Shown: piece by piece, positions 11,684 through 21,869 of the stretch | How positions within the stretch are numbered: the stretch's first letter is position 1 | How the letters are laid out: every line of letters starts with the position of its first letter | Origin: Prunus persica | Lineage: Eukaryota; Streptophyta; Magnoliopsida; Rosales; Rosaceae | Reading direction: 5' to 3' | NCBI RefSeq assembly: GCF_000346465.2 | Contig: NC_034009.1 | Location: 21,062,100-21,126,099 of the forward strand | DNA: 64,000 nucleotides | Made by a program: the position numbers and the translations under genes | The notes under the pieces: model-generated | What the model was told of the DNA's origin: nothing | What the model saw: the letters and a program-made list of their open reading frames with translations, nothing else | Database searches by the model: none

Positions 11684-13430
11684 ATGCAAGAACGAGGACA
11701 AGAACGTTCTACTCAACACCAGGGCATGTCGCAAGCATTCGCAAGCCCCGCTCAAAGTAGATCGAGTATCTTTTCAGGGCTAGGTCCAAGGACCAACATT
11801 CACACAAGGCTGGGGGTACAATTCGATATCCATTCCCGCTTAGGCCCAAGAAAAAGTGTTCACTCAAGGCTAGTCCCACAAGGAGATCAGAGGCTCACCA
11901 GCTTGCACCAAAAGAGCAAATTCCAGGACACACGTATAGAAAATCCTTCACAAGTTCAATCCACTAATACGTCGTGCTGGTAGGCAGCCGAGGAAAACAT
12001 CCTTTACAATCGATGAGGAAGTGGACAATCGATGAGGAAGTTGACCAATGACACCCGCGTCGTGAATGTCCCTAACATGAACAGCAAACATTGCGAGCAT
12101 AGGAAGACCAAGTAAACTCCTCACCATTCACTGATAAGATCGAGCAGGTAGCTTCATCAAAGCGATTCTCAACGCCTTTTCTCAGGTATTTCAAAGGGGA
12201 TTCCGATCCCGAAAGCCATTTAAAGCACTTTAAAAGTGTCATAATTCTTTACAAGTTGGAGGATGCGTTGATGTGCAAGGTATTTGCAACGACCTTGCGA
12301 GGAGCATCTCAGGATTGGTTTCATACCCTGCCATCTGGGTCGATCAGTAGCTGTAGAGAGCTAGCACTCGTCTTCACGAAGGCGTACACCTCCTATTGGA
12401 GGATCAAGAAGAACCCTGACCATTTGTTCAACCTGCGCAAGAAGCATGATAAGTCCATCTGAAACTATATCAAGGCGGAGAAAGCCAACATTGTGGGATG
12501 CGATGATCGAATCGCATCCTCTACTTTTAAGAAAGGCTTGCCAGCTGAGCACAACCTGTATCGCAAGCTGACTATTATCACTCCCAGCTAGATTCTGGTA
12601 AAGGTCTTTCGCGACTACGGAAAGCTATGCGCTTTGGGATGACGATCGAATCGCCACAAAGAAGTCTGCTAAGCAAGCTGAACAACCGACCAAAAAGGCA
12701 TGTCAAAGAAGTGATAAACCTAACAGTAGGAACCATGGAGGGAAGTGCAAGGCATAATCCCAAGGAGAAGCACTAGCAGATGAAGGCTACACAAAGTTCA
12801 CTATCCTGATGCATCAAATCTTAGCTTAAGTGAAAGACAAGCTCTAGCTGAGGACGTCACCATCTTTGAAGGAAGATCCTAATAAGAGAGATACTAACAA
12901 GTACTGCGCTTTCCATGGAAAACATGTGCATGACACAGCCAACTGCCGATCTTGGAAGATGCACCTCAAAGAGCTCGTAAGAGAAAGCCACTGCACGGAG
13001 TTCGTGGCGAAGAAGGTCATCCAGCAGATCGAGGATTGCAATGCAACGAAGGAGCCTCCACAAAAGGTCATAAGGATTAACACAATCCTGGTCGACTATG
13101 AGGAATTCAGGCTGACGACCAAATTAAAAAAAAAAAGGAAGATTAAGCAAGCAATTGTGATCTCCCAAGTCTTAACCAGCTATCCAACAATTGAAGATGA
13201 TCTCGTGATCGACTTCCAGAAGAAAGACCTGATTGGGCTTTATCTATCGCATAATGACGCCCTCGTCATAAGCATCCAAATCGTGCAAGCCATGATCGAG
13301 CAAAGTCATGTGGACGAGGGTAGTGTAGCCAATATCCTGCAACTTTTAGTAGTCCAATAAATAGGCATGGAGGCCAAGATCAACAAGTCAGCTAGGTCTC
13401 TGACTGGCTTCAATGGAGCAAGTACCCCTT
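11684..13430 (+). pseudogene. Tat-type Ty3/gypsy gag and protease remnant
   Basis: Gag capsid homology runs from about 12160: 'RFSTPFLRYFKGDSDPESHL', then 'FATTLRGASQDWF', 'LPSGSISS' and 'FTKAYT'. An in-frame stop follows at about 12460. At 12893-12975 comes 'KYCAFHGKHVHDTANCRSWK', the nucleocapsid-like C/H cluster of this lineage. The protease region ends with 'DEGSVANIL' at about 13311-13337, where the family has a D-N/S-G-S-type active site, and then 'LTGFNGAS'. Several nonsense codons and frameshifts are present. It is ordered before RT, RNase H and integrase, all plus strand. Confidence 0.8.
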
Positions 13431-13439
13431 AATGAAAGC

Positions 13440-14080
13440 CCGAGAAAGACGTCGAGCTAGTACCCCTTGATCTTGACAAGCGAGAGAGAAGCGCTGATCA
13501 ATTGGCTTCTAAGCCTAGAAGAGAAGGTGGAGCTGACCACTTTCCTCAAGAACAATAAAGACGTGTTCACATGGTCACCATTTAACATGCTAGGCATCAA
13601 TCCGCAGATCATCTGTCATCAACTTCATGTCAACCTAACCAACAGACCAGTAGCGCAAAAGAGACACAACTTCATTCCATAGCGAGTTGCTATCATTGAA
13701 GCCGAGATTGACAAGCTTTTAGCTGTCGGCTTCATTGAAGAAGTCCCCTACTCGGAGTGGTTGGCCAACGTTGTTATTGTGGCAAAGAAAGACCAAGGCA
13801 CAGTGTGCGTGGACTAAAATGATCTTAACAAGAAATGCGTGAAAGACAACTTTGCACTGCCAAGATTTGATCAGCTTGTAGATTCAACTTCTGGAAACCA
13901 ACTGCTAAGCTTCATGGACGCCTACTCTGGCTACAATCAAATCATGATGCATGAAGATGATAAAGCGAAAATGGAGAAGCTCATTTTGGCCAATGTAGTT
14001 TTCCCAAGAAAGCTAAGCTCACCGGATCATTGTCATGACCGATTTTCCTTTGAGATTGATTCTCCACAGCCCTAACGCTT
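13440..14080 (+). pseudogene. Tat-type reverse transcriptase remnant
   Basis: This holds the fingers and palm portion of a gypsy RT: 'EIDKLLAVGFIEEVPYSEWL', then 'ANVVIVAKKDQG', 'KKCVKDNFALPRFDQLVDST' and 'LLSFMDAYSGYNQI' (13905-13946). The sequence diverges after 'LILANVVFP', and the YxDD catalytic box cannot be found, so the palm is truncated. In-frame stops occur at 13681 and 13816. It follows the protease directly. Confidence 0.8.
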
Positions 14081-14147
14081 CTCAGCAACTCATGAAATAG
14101 GCTATAGAATTGAGTTAGTATGACCTTTTCTACCAGATGAATACTAC

Positions 14148-14690
14148 TATAAAAGCCCAGGCTTTAGCAGATTTTGTTATAGAGTTCACTCTATCAATCG
14201 AAGAAGAGAATTTAGTCATCAAAAATAAGGAAAGTTTGAGAGTAGACGGGACCTCCTCTGCCGATCCTGACCTACCTAATGACATGTAGCAATTAAGCGT
14301 AAACGGAGGGTCAAATTATAAGGAAGCTGGAGCAAGCGTCATCATAATCACCCTATGCAGAACTTTGTTGGAGTAAGCCATCACACTAGGTTGTCCAACC
14401 TCAAACAACGAAGCAGAATATGAGGCATTGCTTGCTAGACTATGCTTGGAAAGGGAGCTATCGATCAAGAGGTTAGCCATCTACTCAGATTCCTAGTTAA
14501 TCACCAGCCAAGCTTTAGGCAAGTACATTGTGAAACACCCAAGTATGATCTAGTACCTCGACAAAGTGCAGGAGCTTTTGAAAGCATTTTCTACTATCAC
14601 CATCTAACAAATTCCCCGGGCTGGGGACATATATGGATGCGCTAGCAAGCCTGGGATTAGCACTGGACACCTAGTTAAGACGTTCAATTC
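14148..14690 (+). pseudogene. RNase H domain remnant (Tat-type extra RNase H)
   Basis: Across stops and frame changes it reads 'ALADFVIEFT' (14161-14190), 'SLRVDGTSS', 'NGGSNYKEAGASVIII', 'NNEAEYEALLARL' (14404-14442) and 'KRLAIYSDS'. This is the archaeal-type RNase H that Tat elements carry between pol RNase H and integrase. The conserved D, E and D positions can still be seen. Nonsense codons occur at about 14287, 14374 and 14494. Confidence 0.75.
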
Positions 14691-14789
14691 TGGTCGAGCA
14701 TCTTAATAAGCTAAGCATCGAAGAGGCAGAACAATCAGACCTAATGTAGACAGATGAGGATCCCATCAAACAATACCCTATCATCGACT

Positions 14790-15350
14790 ACTTGGTGAAT
14801 GAAATTTGCCAAAAGAGAAGTCCGAAACAAGGAAGATCTAGTAGAAAGTCTCGAGGTACTACATGAAGGACAACAAGCTTGTTCGTATATCATATTCTTG
14901 TCCTCACCTTACATGCATAAAGTAGCCTCAAACACTTGCAAAATCCATGACAGGGAGTGCAGCAACCACTTTGGGGGTAGGTCACTCGCTCAGAAAGCTT
15001 TAAGTATAAACTACTTTTGGTCTACCATGTGCCACAACTCTACGAAGTATGTCAAAAGATGCGAGGCCAACACTACAAGTCAGTCCTAAGTCTACATGTC
15101 AAAGTGTATCATCCACATAACAACCCATTGCCATTCATGCAATGGACTATTGACTTAGTGGGTCCCATGTCGCCTGCACCTGCCAAGAAGAACATGATGA
15201 TCGTCGTCATCGACTACTTTATTAAATGGATCAAGGCCGAAGCTTTATCCTCTACTAAAGAAGCCGACGTTGAACGATTCATCTAGAGAAACATCATCTG
15301 CTAGTTTGGCTGCCCACATTCACTAGTCACTGACAATGGATCGAAATACA
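14790..15350 (+). pseudogene. Ty3/gypsy integrase remnant
   Basis: The pieces are 'YFWSTMCHNSTKYVKRCEA' (zinc-finger region, 15011-15067), then in another frame 'MQWTIDLVGPMSPAPAKKN', 'MMIVVIDYFIKWIKAEAL', 'NIICXFGCPHSLVTDNGSKY'. The D of 'IDLVGP' and of 'VTDNG' are the first two integrase catalytic acids; the distal E is lost. Frame shifts near 15010 and stops at 15284 and 15302 make it non-functional. The sequence then passes into a 78-bp tandem repeat. Confidence 0.85.
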
Positions 15351-15409
15351 TCGGCAAACAGATGATTAAGTCTACTCAACTTCAGTTCAAAAAAAGTTTT
15401 AGTTTTCAT

Positions 15410-15872
15410 TCAATGAAGTGTTTAAGACAAATGAAGCATTCTAAGGGAGACACATGCCAAGAAGGTCACTGTCCAAAAGTGGCCTAAGGAAGACACAAGA
15501 CTACTACAATGAAGTGTCCTAAGGGAGACGCAAGGCAAGAAAGCCATTGTCCAAAAGCGTCCTAAGGGAGACGTATGACAACTACAATGAAGCATCCTAA
15601 GGGAGACGCAAGCTAAGGTAGACCGCTATCCAAAAGCATCATAAGGGAGACATAGGACAACAAAAATGAAGTGTCCTAAAGGAGACGCATGCCAAACATG
15701 CCACTGTCCAAAAGTGTCATAAAGCGTAGGACAACTACAATGAAGCGTCCTAAGGGAGACGCATGCCAAACAAACCATTGTCCAAAAGCGTCCTAAGAGA
15801 GACACTGGACAACTACAATGAATCATCCTAAGGAAGAAACATGCCAAGTACGCCAATGTCCAAAAGCCTCTC
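15410..15872 (+). repeat. 78-bp tandem repeat, about six copies
   Basis: AATGAAG starts recur at 15430, 15508, 15586, 15665, 15739 and 15817, giving spacings of 78, 78, 79, 74 and 78. Each unit contains 'CCTAAGGGAGACGCA', then 'GCCA..GTCCAAAAG', then a second 'CCTAAGGGAGACG' half-unit, so it is internally duplicated. It lies immediately 3' of the integrase remnant, where Tat-type elements often carry variable tandem repeats. Confidence 0.9.
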
Positions 15873-15959
15873 AACATTGGTGATTGATGAAACTTTTTTT
15901 GCCTTGGCCAATGGTACCGAAACACATTTGTGCTTGAATAATCTATTAAAAAAAAAAGA

Positions 15960-16304
15960 AATGCAAGAAAATATAAAAAAAATTGTGACATTAAATTGAA
16001 TAAAACGGCATTTAGAATCATCGCCAAGATTTTGACTACTTCGAATGTTCTCCCTTGCTTTTGCCAACGCATCTCTCTATTTCTCTAACTCTTTATTTAA
16101 AATTTTCCACATATTAGCCAAGGCCATTTCCGTACGAGCCGAAGCCGATCTTTCACAAAATTCTCCATGAATTTTTCTCCACATATGAGAGAACTTCATC
16201 TCATTGCCCATGATCGAGCAATGACCAACTTTGACCCAACACTCACACAACAAAATATCTTCCACGGTTGTCCACATGCCTCCGGCTTCGATGGAAGAGG
16301 CCAT
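15960..16304 (-). pseudogene. PIF/Harbinger-associated Myb/SANT-like ORF with one nonsense codon
   Basis: From ATG at 16304 the minus strand reads 'MASSIEAGGMWTTVEDILLC', then 'CWVKVGHCSIMGNEMKF', 'MWRKIHGEFCERSASARTEM' and 'MWKILNKELEK'. A TAG at 16077-16079 follows, and in the same frame 'RDALAKARENIRSSQNLGDD'. The family normally has W at the stop (EKWRDALAKA), so a TGG-to-TAG change is the simplest break. This Myb-like, NAM-associated protein is widespread in plants and is related to ORF1 of PIF/Harbinger transposons. Homology ends near 15960. It lies next to Tourist-like termini at 16810-16838. It might instead be a fragment of a domesticated Myb-like gene copied by a transposon. Confidence 0.7.
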
Positions 16305-16809
16305 TTGTATTTTTACACAAATGAAATTTAGTAGTAGAAAATTTTGTGTGGAAAGTGAAAAATATTGGAAGGAGATGAATTTGTATGAAGATTTGGTGTG
16401 GAAAGTAAATAACATTGGTAGGTATTTATAGAAAAAAATTCTAGAAATTTTTTATTTTTTTTACAAATATTTTTAGCCAAAAAATGGACAGATGTTGGAT
16501 TATAGGAGATTTTTGGATCCGAGGCTCTAGGAGAAGCCACGTGGCTTGTAGCTGTTGGTTTCTGGCAGTTGTGGGTCAGCGCTAATGTCAGACTGGCGTC
16601 AGTGCAAGAAATTCAAAAAAAATTTACGACGGAAAACAAAATTTCTAATTCTTGCGTTGACGTCAGCATCCCGAAGGCAAAAGGACGGGCTAGATCTCTC
16701 CGTGGTCTTGCCCGGGCTCGGGGGACCTACGCCTTGCATGGATTGGATCTTGCACGCTGAAGCTGCCTTCGAGGCCTAGGTCCCTCTCTTGCCTGCGCGA
16801 GCCCCTTGC

Positions 16810-16838
16810 GCTAGACTTGCTCTAAGAGCAGTTCTAGC
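16810..16838. mobile_element. Two head-to-head Tourist-like termini sharing one TAA
   Basis: GCTAGACTTGCTC (16810-16822), TAA (16823-16825) and GAGCAGTTCTAGC (16826-16838) form an inverted repeat with 11 of 13 positions matching. TAA is a typical PIF/Harbinger target. The left element runs leftwards and carries the Myb-like ORF on the minus strand. The right element runs rightwards and is broken by a hAT insertion. Confidence 0.55.
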
Positions 16839-17048
16839 AACAAGGGCTGGGGGGGTTTAGGCCCAAAACCTGTTTCCAGTAGCAAGGGCTAGCCCTGGCA
16901 GGAGATGGGGCCCACAAAACTAGGCTAGCCCTCAGGCAAGATCTGCCTTAGTTCCAGCCCGAGTTTGCTGACGTCAGCAACAAAAAATTTTAAAAAAATC
17001 TACATAAAATACAAAAAATTTCAGATTAAAAAAAAAAAAAATTACTTA

Positions 17049-20000
17049 GTTGTAGTCAGAGACGGATCTATAGAGGAGCAAGGGTGGTCAAGTGACCCCT
17101 GCAACATCTGAAATTTGCCATTAAAGGGGAGAAAATTGACCCTGCAAAGTGTTTGATAAAAGTCCCCAAAGAGGCCAGACTTGGTTGCTCCAGTGCTGCT
17201 CGCGCGCTTCTCTTTTTTTTTTTCTTCTCCCCTCGACGTCAAAATGACGTCGTTCTACTAATGGGTTTTTTTATAATTTTTTTATTTAAAATTTTTAAAA
17301 CCTGGCCAAAACGACGTCGTTTTGGCTCAGGTTTAAAAAAAAAAAAGAAAAAAAAAAGCAGACTCTGTTAATTGAGAGCCCAATACTCCCTTCTCTCAAA
17401 TCAGTTTCAGTTCATTTTTTTCAATTGCCAAACCCTAATTCCTCAAACCCCAAATCATATTGAACCAACCTTCAACTTCAACCAATCTAATCCAACCACC
17501 CCATCCGACACCGCCCTGTAGCGGCGACATATTCATAGTAGTGGCAACAACAAAGCAAAAAAATCAGCCCCAAATTCAATTTAATTTCAAAGGTGGATTT
17601 TTCATTGTCCCTCAAATTTGAAAGTATGTTATCCTAATTTCTAATCTCTTTATGCTTTAACAAATTAATAAAAATTCTTATATGTTTGATATTCTCTTGA
17701 TTAGTTATTTTGTTGAGTTTTTATTTTGGTTAGTTAATTTGAATAAATTAGGGTTATTTTGTATATAATTAGATTCTATATGCTTTAGTTAGATTATATC
17801 TTGGTATATTGGATTAGTTTTTGTGTTTGTTAATTACTGAAGATTCTTGTATATTTTTGTTTTATTGGTTGTTGTGATTTTATTTTGGTTATTTGAATAA
17901 ATTAGGGATTTTTTTAAATAGATTTTTTTTTTTGTATTTGTTATTTAGATTGTATGCTTTATTGATTATTTCTACCCAAACAAGTTATGGAACGATATTT
18001 TAAGAGAAAGTTTTCATCAACTACCTCTAGTTCGGATGATGTGGGTAGTTCAAGTGTAAGAGATGTGGGTATTTCAAGAGATGTGGTGGGTAGTTCGAAA
18101 GAAAGTGAGTTGCAAGATGTATTGGCTAATCTTCCTGCAGACCCTGGACTTCGACCTCAAATGTTGGATTATGATCCTAACATTCGAGACGAAGTTCGAA
18201 GAGCATATCTACAAAAGGGTCCATGCCAACCTAAGGATCACACATTTCCACAAACCGATCTTTCAGGATATGATCGACGCTTTAATGTCAAGTGGTTTGA
18301 TGGGTTTGACTGGTTGGAGTACAGATGCTGCATTTTGCCTTTATTGTTATCTCTTCAAATCCAATTTCAAAATTGGTCAAGGCTGTAGCGATGTCTTCAC
18401 CGAGGTGGGTTGTAGAAATTGGAAGAAGAAAGATAAAATTAGGCAACATGTTGGAGGTGTTGGGAGTGTTCATAATCAATCTAGAAAATATTGTGTGGAT
18501 TTTATGAATCAGAAGCAACACATCCAAACAGTTTTGGTAAAGCAATCAGACCAAGCTCTTATTGATTATCGTATTTGCTTGACAGCTTCTCTTGATTATG
18601 TGAGATTTTTGTTGAAGCAAGGTCTTCCTTTTCGTGGCAATGATGAGAGTGACACTTCAAACAACAAGGGAAATTATGTAGAACTCTTACAATTTCTTGC
18701 TGATCATGATGAGAAAGTTAAGGCTGTTATGTTGGAAAATGCTCTAGGGAATCTCAAGCTAATAGCTCCAACAATTCAAAAAGATCTTGTGAATTCTTGT
18801 GCAACTGAAACTATTAAGAAAATCATTAAGGATATGGATGGTGCATTCTTCTCCTTATTAGTTGATGAATCACGTGATATATCAGTCAAAGAACAAATGG
18901 CGGTGGTGTTTCGTTATGTGGACAAAAGAGGGTATGTAATTGAAAGGTTTGTGGGCATTCAATATGTTAGCGACACTACATCAAACTCGCTGAAAGAGGC
19001 TATTGACACAATGTTTTCAAGAGAAGAATTGAGCATTTCCATGCTAAGAGGATAAGGATATGATGGAGCTAGTAATATGAAGGGTGAGTTCAATGGTCTT
19101 AAAACACAGATTTTGAGAGAAAATCCTTATGCCTATTATATTCATTGTTTTGCACATCAACTTCAATTAGCTCTTGTGGCCGTGGCAAAGGGAAATGCTG
19201 ATGTTGCCACTTTCTTCACATCTTGCAATAGCTTGGTTAAAATTGTTTTAGTATCGTGTAGGCGACGTGACATGCTTAGAGATCAACTACAAAAGAATAT
19301 TACAGAAGCTCTTGAAAATGATGATCTTCCAACAGGGCGAGGCTTAAATCAAGAAACTTCTATGAAGCGTGCTGGTGATACACGTTGGAACTCACATTAT
19401 GGTACGTTACTTAGTATCATTTCCATGTTCAAATCTGTGGTGGAAGTGCTTAAATTGATTATTGAGGATGGCTCCACTGATAATATAGGTGAAGCAAATA
19501 GGTCTTTGAGAGAAATACAATCTTTTGAGTTTGTATTTCACCTATTTTTTATGAGATCTTTATTGGGAGCCACAAATTATTTGTCTCAAGCATTACAAAG
19601 AAAAGATCAAGATATTAGGAATGTAATGTCTTTGGTCAAAGATTGCAAGGACACACTACAAGATATGAGAGATAATGGATTTGAAGCCTTGCTTGATCAA
19701 GTATTTTCCTTTTGTGGCAAACATGATATTGAGGTTCCAAGCATGGATGATGCATGTGTAGTTTAGTGGAGATCACATCGCAGAGCTCCTAGAATAACAC
19801 AAATCCATCATTTTCGTGTGGACATCTTCATTCAAATCATTGAGTGGCAACTTGCAGAATTAAATCATCGCTTTAGTGAGGTAAATACTGAGTTGCTTCT
19901 TTGTTTGGCATGTTTGAGTCCGAATGATTCATTCATAGCTTTTGACAAACAAAAACTTCTTCGTTTTGCTGAATTTTATCCTCAAGAATTTACTCACCGA

Positions 20001-20506
20001 GACCTCTTGGCACTTGAAGATCAACTTGGGATTTATATTCATCATATACGTACGAGAAACAAATTTTCTCAATTGAAAGGGATTGGTGGCCTTGCAAGAA
20101 AAATGGTGGAGAAATGGTTGCATAGAACATTTAATTATGTCTATTTGCTTCTGACATTAGCCTTAACTTTATCAGTTGCAACTGCTTCAGTGGAGAGAGC
20201 ATTTTTTGCTATGAATGTTATCAAAGGTCCACTTCGCAACCGAATGAGAGATTAATGGTTGAGTGATAGCTTACTTGTTTATATTGAGAAAGATGTGTTT
20301 GTTTGTATTGATAATGAAACTATAATGGGACGTTTTCAGAATATGAAAACTCGTCGTGGACAATTGTAATGTGGTTTTTTTTTTATTAATTATGAATTAT
20401 AAATTATCGTTTTATTTTTATGGGTTTATTTTTGTATAGAAAGTTTTTACCCTTTTAGACGTTGGCCCTTGCAAGGAAAATTCATGGATCCGTCCTTGGT
20501 TGTAGT
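17049..20506 (+). mobile_element. Complete 3.4-kb hAT transposon with perfect 8-bp TSD
   Basis: The element proper is 17057-20498 (3442 bp). The terminal inverted repeats are CAGAGACGGATC (left) and CAAGGACGGATC (right, reverse complement), two mismatches in 12. Both sides carry the identical octamer GTTGTAGT (17049-17056 and 20499-20506), the 8-bp target duplication diagnostic of hAT. It encodes one transposase pseudogene on the plus strand (17987-20369), with an AT-rich leader at 17400-17980. It sits inside a Tourist-like MITE. Confidence 0.9.
17987..20369 (+). pseudogene. hAT transposase (TTF zinc-finger / DUF4371 / hAT dimerisation), inactivated
   Basis: About 790 codons are recognisable. 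The N-terminus 'MERYFKRKFSS' leads to a TTF-type zinc finger: 'GPCQPKDHTFP', 'RRFNVKWFDGFDWLEY', then after a frameshift near 18320 'DAAFCLYCYLF'. The DUF4371/RNase H-like core includes 'FFSLLVDESRDIS' (18847-18885, with the first catalytic-type D), 'GYDGASNMKGEFNGL', 'HCFAHQLQLAL' and 'DTRWNSHYGTLLSI'. The C-terminal hAT dimerisation block is 'ATASVERAFFAMNVIKG', and the protein ends 'MKTRRGQL' with stop at 20367-20369. Breaks: the frameshift, and TAA at 19053 and TAA at 20253 (both simple CAA-to-TAA changes by family pattern), plus TAG at 19764. Zinc-finger MYM-type 1-like proteins are the nearest family. Confidence 0.9.
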
Positions 20507-20553
20507 TTTCACTTCCCACACCAAAACTCTATACAAATTTAATTTCTCATATC

Positions 20554-20629
20554 TCATGTGAATAGTTGTTGCTATGGCAATTGGTGAAAACACCACAACC
20601 TTTTGCAAAGACAACAACTATTCACATGA
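20554..20629. other. 18-bp perfect stem-loop
   Basis: TCATGTGAATAGTTGTTG (20554-20571) is exactly complementary in reverse to 20612-20629, with a 40-nt loop. It belongs to the right half of the split Tourist-like element, so it is most likely a subterminal palindrome and not a regulatory hairpin. Confidence 0.7.
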
Positions 20630-20920
20630 ATAGTGACTACTCTAGCCCCCCCTTTGCCATGACAAAGGGCAAATGGGTGGAGTTGCTCAAAAAACTTCAA
20701 GCCAAAGGCAAATACAAATACTCATTGAATTCAACCTTCGCAAGAAAAAATGTGAAAGGAAAAGTCTTTCGACCATGGTTAGAAAAATGACGTCGTCCTT
20801 GGTTAAATTAACCACTTTTCTCTCCCTCTCTGTCCGGTTGGATATTAGCTGTCAAATAAAACTCAATATTAAAAATAAGACAAAAAAACAAAAAAACTTT
20901 TTAAAAACAAATTTTTTAAC

Positions 20921-21020
20921 TTTATAAAACACTTTCGAAGGCCTTCTCTTCTCCCTTCTCTCCCCAGTTTTCACACTCTCAGCTTCTCTGCTTTCTCTCT
21001 CTTTTTTCTGTGTGCCTCTG

Positions 21021-21065
<45 letters not shown>

Positions 21066-21409
21066 AACCTTTTAAGCTTCTGTTACTTGGTTAGAGTAAT
21101 TGATCTCTTTCGGTCCTCAATTTCAGTAATTTCACTGAAATCCCATGTTGGTGGATTGAAGTTATTCACTGATTCTTTTGACTTCTGGAAAAATTTCTGG
21201 TGAATTCCAGTGCTAATAGTTTGATTATTGTGTAAAGTTTCATACTTTACGAAGTAAAATCCAAAAAGGTTAGATTTAGAGAAAGGCAACTGACAGAGAG
21301 GCTCTTTTTGAGTAACTGGGTCACTTTTCTCTATCGCTTTAAACGCGGGTTTGGTGATTTTTGTGATTTTGGAGGTGGGTTTTCAAGACTTTGGCTTAAG
21401 CTTTAAAAT
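20921..21409 (+). promoter_or_regulatory. Core promoter and 5' leader of the bHLH gene
   Basis: A TATA-like TTTATAAAAC lies at 20921-20930. About 25-40 bp downstream begins a pyrimidine-rich leader (CTTCTCTTCTCCC and so on) with a (CT)18 run at 21027-21063, typical of plant 5' UTRs. A short upstream ORF starts at ATG 21144 and stops after four codons. A good splice donor, CTCG|GTGAGT, follows at 21451/21452. The leader exon is therefore about 20950-21451 and the first intron about 21452-23107. The start of transcription is inferred, not seen. Confidence 0.5.
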
Positions 21410-21832
21410 ATGATTGTTAGCTCTCTCTGCAATGCAGGCGCTAGGTTCTCGGTGAGTTCATAAAAACTTCATATAATTTTCTTTTCAACTTTTGCTCATA
21501 TTCTTCCACATATACCGTTGATCATAGCAATTTTTGGTGAACATATATATGTTACAAATTGTGTTCTCTACTCATAAAATTATGAACATCTTGTGAGTTT
21601 TTGGAGTGTCAATACGTATTATGTAAATGGGTATTTGGTATTAATAATTATGAGATACTCTGTGATATTATTAAATGAGGTGGGAAGATTGTGTACGCCA
21701 ATTAGATATGCTTATGTTTCAATTCATGCATAGTATATAAATTTGTTGTCTGGGCCCACCAAAAGTCATTCAATAATTTCAGCTTGTTCCGATTACACTC
21801 GTAGAAGCTAATCTATGATTCTGATCTTGTGC

Positions 21833-21869
<37 letters not shown>

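Larger units (their letters stand above)
16826..20698. mobile_element. Tourist-like MITE split by a hAT insertion
   Basis: The left end GAGCAGTTCTAGC is at 16826 and the right end, reverse complement GAGCAACTCCACC, ends at 20698. The left flank is TAA and the right flank AAA, one mismatch. Without the hAT and its duplicate target the element would be about 420 bp. It contains a perfect 18-bp stem (20554-20571 with 20612-20629). The weak terminal repeats make this assignment tentative. Confidence 0.4.

Noticed and set aside
15410..15872. CRISPR-like array
   Set aside because: Whole 78-bp units repeat with no unique spacers; it is a minisatellite in a plant retroelement.
17049..17242. Glu/Lys-rich minus frame at the hAT left end
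   Set aside because: It overlaps the terminal inverted repeat and poly-T, with no homology.
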